DNA of 64,000 nucleotides from Paramacrobiotus metropolitanus (Eukaryota > Tardigrada > Eutardigrada > Parachela > Macrobiotidae), in NCBI RefSeq assembly GCF_019649055.1, contig NW_026570236.1:744001-808000 (forward strand). Reading direction: 5' to 3'. The notes below the pieces were generated by a model. That model did not search any database. It was not told where the DNA came from and saw only the letters and a list, made by a program, of their open reading frames with translations. A program made the translations under genes and the position numbers. Position 1 is the stretch's first letter, and every line of letters begins with the position of its first letter. Shown here one piece after another: positions 60,401 to 64,000 of the stretch.

Positions 60401-62789
60401 AAGGTAAGGTGATACTGGTACGTTTTTTATTTGATAGATATAAAATTAAATTGATATAATTTGTTTATAAAATCTCCGGGGATATCTTTCCGTATGATAT
60501 AAACTAGAAAACGTCAATGCCAGTGTTTTCTCAGGCTTGAAGAGCGCTTAATAGTTGTGTGCGCATATCCAAACCCGGTTTTGGGTGAGTGTGAAAAAAA
60601 TATGAAAAATGCGAGAAGAAATTAATAATTATTAATCGCGAAAAAACCTTTGTGGTTTAACTGTGGGGGACTGTTGGATGGGGCGGATGCTTCATCTCGA
60701 AAACAGTGTCATAAAGTTTCTGGCTTGTTTGTTTTATCAGGGCTCCGATGAAGTTTTAGAGGAACGTATCAAAGCAGCTGGACGGGCCCAGCGGAAACCT
60801 GTGGGTGAACGCGGGGATTCTCCAACCAGCAACGCCTCCGTCGACACCACCTCGGGCAACTCGTCGCAGAAGAGGCCACCCCGGAAAAGCCGTTCGCCCA
60901 GTCCCGCGTCCTCCTCATCATCCGAGGAGGTCGTCAACGTTCCCAGTCGACGCAGAGACATTCGGCGCCTAGCAGAACTGGAGAAGGAATATCAGGATCA
61001 GCTGGAGAAATGGTTAGATAGGGAGAAGAGAGTGTCGCGGGAGCGCGACAAGGATGACTCTCGGGAACGGTCCAAGCGGTCGGAGGAGAAGAAAAATGCT
61101 AAGAGATTGATCAGGGTGTACGAGGATTACGACGACGACAAAATGGATAACGAGTTTTATGGGTAAGCGCGATTGTTAATAAAACTTTATCGAAGAATCA
61201 ATCATCTACTGTTTTCGTTTACTCAGCTGAAACTTCTGTGATTAAGGAAGCGCTTTTGTAAGCGATAAACTATTTTCCGGGGTTATTTTTCTTATAAAAG
61301 TAAAATAAATAAAACGTTTATTAAGTTTTATATTATAGAATATTTGAATTTTAGTGGACTTTTTTTAATCTTCCGATTATGTAGTTCGAAGTTTTTTTTG
61401 TAAACGTATTTTTACCTGGCTTTTTTTCTGTAGGGGTAAGGCGTTGGCGAGGCTAATAAAAGACAGAGAAAAAGAGCTGGATGCCGACAAGAAAGACCGT
61501 GAACGGGAAACGAAAATGTTGGAAGAGTTGAAACAGCGATTAATCGACGAAGGTCGTGACTCGTTCGAAGCAGAAGAGCATGTGAAAAAAGTGGAGCTGG
61601 AACAGAATGAACATATGATATCGCAGAACTTCAAGGAAGCCCTCAGTTCCCTCAACGAACCAAATAGCTCCCTGAACGAGCCCATTAGTTCCCCGTTGAG
61701 TAAAGAAAGTTTGAAGGATTCTGACGAGATCAAACAAGAAAGTCAGTCCGAAGGCCTGCGTGAGTTACCTGTTATTTTATGAAGTAGTAATTAGCGTACA
61801 AATGGGAGTGAAGTTAATACGTGATGTTGATTTTACAGCAAATTCCACGATCTCCTTCCAACAAGCCACCAGTCGGCTAGCCAAGCGGATGCATGGCAGT
61901 AATACGATGTTCAGTCAGTCGGACGAGGAAGGGGAAGAGCCGGACAAGCGGAAGCGATTGTTTAGAAACGATGAGGAGGTGGATAGGAAGCGCGTCTTGT
62001 CGGATCAACGCAAAGCTCAAGCCAAGCGTCTAATTGAGAGTATTCCCACGAGGAAGGAAGAGTTGTTCGATTATCCTATTTCGTGGGATTCCCTTGATAA
62101 GGTACGGCGTTCTCCTTTTGTTTGCGTTTCATTGGTTTCAGGACGGCCTCCGTGTTTTCGGAGATTAGTAAAAATCTGCTGTGTTTCTTACTAGTTATTT
62201 TTATTTTGTTGCTTGCTCATAGAGTCTAATGGATGGGCGCGTTAAACCGTGGATTAACAAGAAAATCCAGGAATATATTGGTGAAGAAGAGCAAACACTG
62301 GTAGAATTTATCGCACAAAAGATTAGCAGCCGAGCCACTCCTCGCAGTATTATCGGCGACATATCGATGGTAAGTTTCATCATTTGCATTACGTTTACCC
62401 TTATAGCAAGAACAGAAAGAAACTCATAATTTCTTTTCTGTTTGATATATAATCTGTCGTCCTTTGTTTTATTTGAAGTAAAATGTGAATGTTTTGTTAA
62501 ATTTTGTCTGTTATAGTGATAATTTTGTTGGAGTATTTATTTATAACGTAATTATAAAACGTGCTCATGATATGACGTAGATCTGTATAACGGCATACTT
62601 TAGCATTTCGGTTTGATGCGACTAATACTGTGAAACACAATGAGGCATGATCGCATTACTTTTTCTGAACAAACATGTGCTTTGCAGGTGCTGGACGAAG
62701 ATGCTGAAATTTTTGTAGTTAAATTATGGAGATTGTTGGTGTATGAAACGGAAATGAAGAAAGCGATGCCCGCAGAGGCAAATCACTAA
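57490..62789 (+). CDS. RBM25: RNA-binding protein 25 (splicing factor, RRM + PWI)
   Basis: Twelve exons fit in phase: 57490-57637, 57696-57805, 58981-59322, 59691-59748, 59855-60133, 60218-60261, 60323-60403, 60741-61162, 61434-61759, 61839-62101, 62223-62369 and 62688-62789, giving 773 aa. The order is a Pro/Gly-rich N-terminus; an RRM from VTIFIGNID (about 180) to RNP1 AFGFCDFF (220); MEDDKRQLISREIQNFRD (a family signature); a charged Arg/Glu/Ser region; RVYEDYDDDKMD; LIKDREKELDADKKDRER; and a C-terminal PWI domain with KPWINKKIQEYIGEEE and VKLWRLLVYETEMKK. RBM25 associates with the spliceosome and affects splice-site choice in the nucleus. The charged RE/RD-rich stretch is shorter than in vertebrates. 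The first large intron (57806-58980) is the only one above 700 bp. Complete and apparently intact. Confidence 0.95.
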
Positions 62790-64000
62790 ATGGTGCGTTT
62801 TGTTTTTGTGGTAAGCTTTGGGTTGTGTTTTGTCTTCTCAGCAAGAAAATTTGCTTAAAATTTTTTCGCGCAATTTTGCTGTTGTATTTTTGACGTTTTG
62901 AACAATAACTATTTTGTCATCGTTTATCATTCCGATTCGTTTACGGTGGAAGCTATTTCTGTGACTATGTATTGTCAGTTTATGACAGGACGTGGAAAAT
63001 CATAAGGACATCTGGTGTACATAAAACATTATACGATTAATTCCATTCTTTGCAACAATAGCGGCGCCGGCGCGCAGAATGCTGATGCTTATTCTGAACA
63101 TTCCAAAACCCGGAAGCAGTGAAGCACTAATACAGATATTAGTGGTATGTAGTATTATACAAATATTACGAGTGTGTGTTTTGAACAGGGGGCTCTCGAT
63201 TGCGATCAGCGAATTGTCATTACCACATGATTTTCGTTGTCCGTTGTAAATTCACAAATCTATGTAGCGGGTTATCCATTTAAAAAATGAAGGAGACCGC
63301 GTGCTCGGCTCATTTATCAAAATTATAAGTGTACATTTCAAATGACTTAAGTGACCTTCTGGAACAGTTTACATATGCCATTGAACTACATCTGTTCCAG
63401 TGTTTCTTACCGTTAAAGGCAACTACAGTACATATCAATCGAACGGGAAAGTCAAGCTGCTGGTCATTAAAAATTGAGAAACTGATGCAAATTTTTTAAC
63501 TGCAAGCAACAAAAATTAATTCATCCAATAAAAAGTGCTTCTACGGAGAGTGTGATACTTGAAGTGGCTAAACTCATTATTAATGTTATCAGTAGACAGT
63601 AGATAATGATATTGCGAACGAGTACACAAACTGGTAAAGTATTGTAGTCCTTTAATTTCACTCTTATCCAAGTAATGGGAATCACCATCTTGGAGTTTTG
63701 TAGAGGCTGGCTTTGCAATATATGTCTTAAAAACACAGTGATTTTTGAAAATTGTGAGTTAAAACTGAACTTAAAAGGGATTTCTTTGTCGGGTGAATAA
63801 TAGTGCGCTGCTTTGAGTATACTTTGCTGCAAAAATTACTTACATTCATAATAAATAAGTAATCTTTTCAAATCAACGCAAATTTTTCCAAAAATTTCCT
63901 TTTACGAATAAATTATTTATTCACTTTTATGAATAAATTATTTATAAAAGTGAAAGAGACAAGCAAATCCCATGAAAATTAAAATTAATGTTATTCAATA
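62790..64000. other. 3' flank of RBM25
   Basis: About 1.2 kb with the RBM25 3' UTR at its left. A short inverted and direct AT-rich repeat (AATAAATTATTTAT) lies at about 63907-63950. An ORF at 63521-63832 (-) is not convincing. Confidence 0.4.

Overview
The window looks like nuclear DNA of a small ecdysozoan, most likely a tardigrade; the tardigrade call is an inference, and no ribosomal or mitochondrial marker is present to settle it. The reasons are spliced genes with short GT-AG introns, CLIP-domain serine proteases, an ionotropic-receptor (IR) type glutamate receptor, and a tandem array of intronless rhodopsin-class GPCRs of one divergent family. AT-rich intergenic DNA separates the genes.

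Layout. Positions 1-26.6 kb hold nine intronless minus-strand 7TM receptors (starting at 1404, 3514, 5574, 8914, 10610, 16748, 18413, 21104 and 23703) interleaved with two five- or four-exon CLIP serine protease genes (A, 11413-14397; B, 24577-26623). A young non-autonomous LTR element lies at 5909-7568, and a MITE with long imperfect terminal inverted repeats (TIRs) sits in the last intron of protease A. Positions 28.2-35.3 kb carry two plus-strand genes: a very short integrin-alpha-like membrane protein with a calf-2 domain, TM segment and tail but no beta-propeller (28182-30083), and a complete IR/iGluR channel gene of eight exons (31214-35277), whose third intron contains a perfect 102-bp palindrome. 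A third CLIP protease, C, occupies 35479-55787 on the minus strand. Its first exon is split by an 18.3-kb element at 37232-55536. Positions 57490-62789 carry a complete 12-exon RBM25 splicing-factor gene on the plus strand.

The standout is the 18.3-kb element. It begins AGAAGAG and ends CTCTTCT, is flanked by a perfect 6-bp duplication GGTGAG, and encodes a protein-primed family B DNA polymerase: the signature of a Polinton/Maverick. Yet almost the whole element is one palindrome. Two arms of about 9 kb, head to head, each carry TIR, PolB and three blocks of tandem repeats, and they meet at a short central hairpin near 46.68 kb. No integrase, ATPase, protease or capsid gene is visible. It looks like a snap-back, defective-genome-like Polinton derivative that integrated into a protease exon. 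Removing it with one copy of the duplication leaves the host reading frame exactly continuous, so the insertion is probably recent or polymorphic.

Functional picture. The GPCR array plus the IR channel are candidate environmental sensors. The CLIP proteases are secreted zymogens of the type used in extracellular proteolytic cascades. RBM25 is an ordinary housekeeping neighbour. Exon coordinates were derived by hand from splice-site and phase consistency, not from transcripts.
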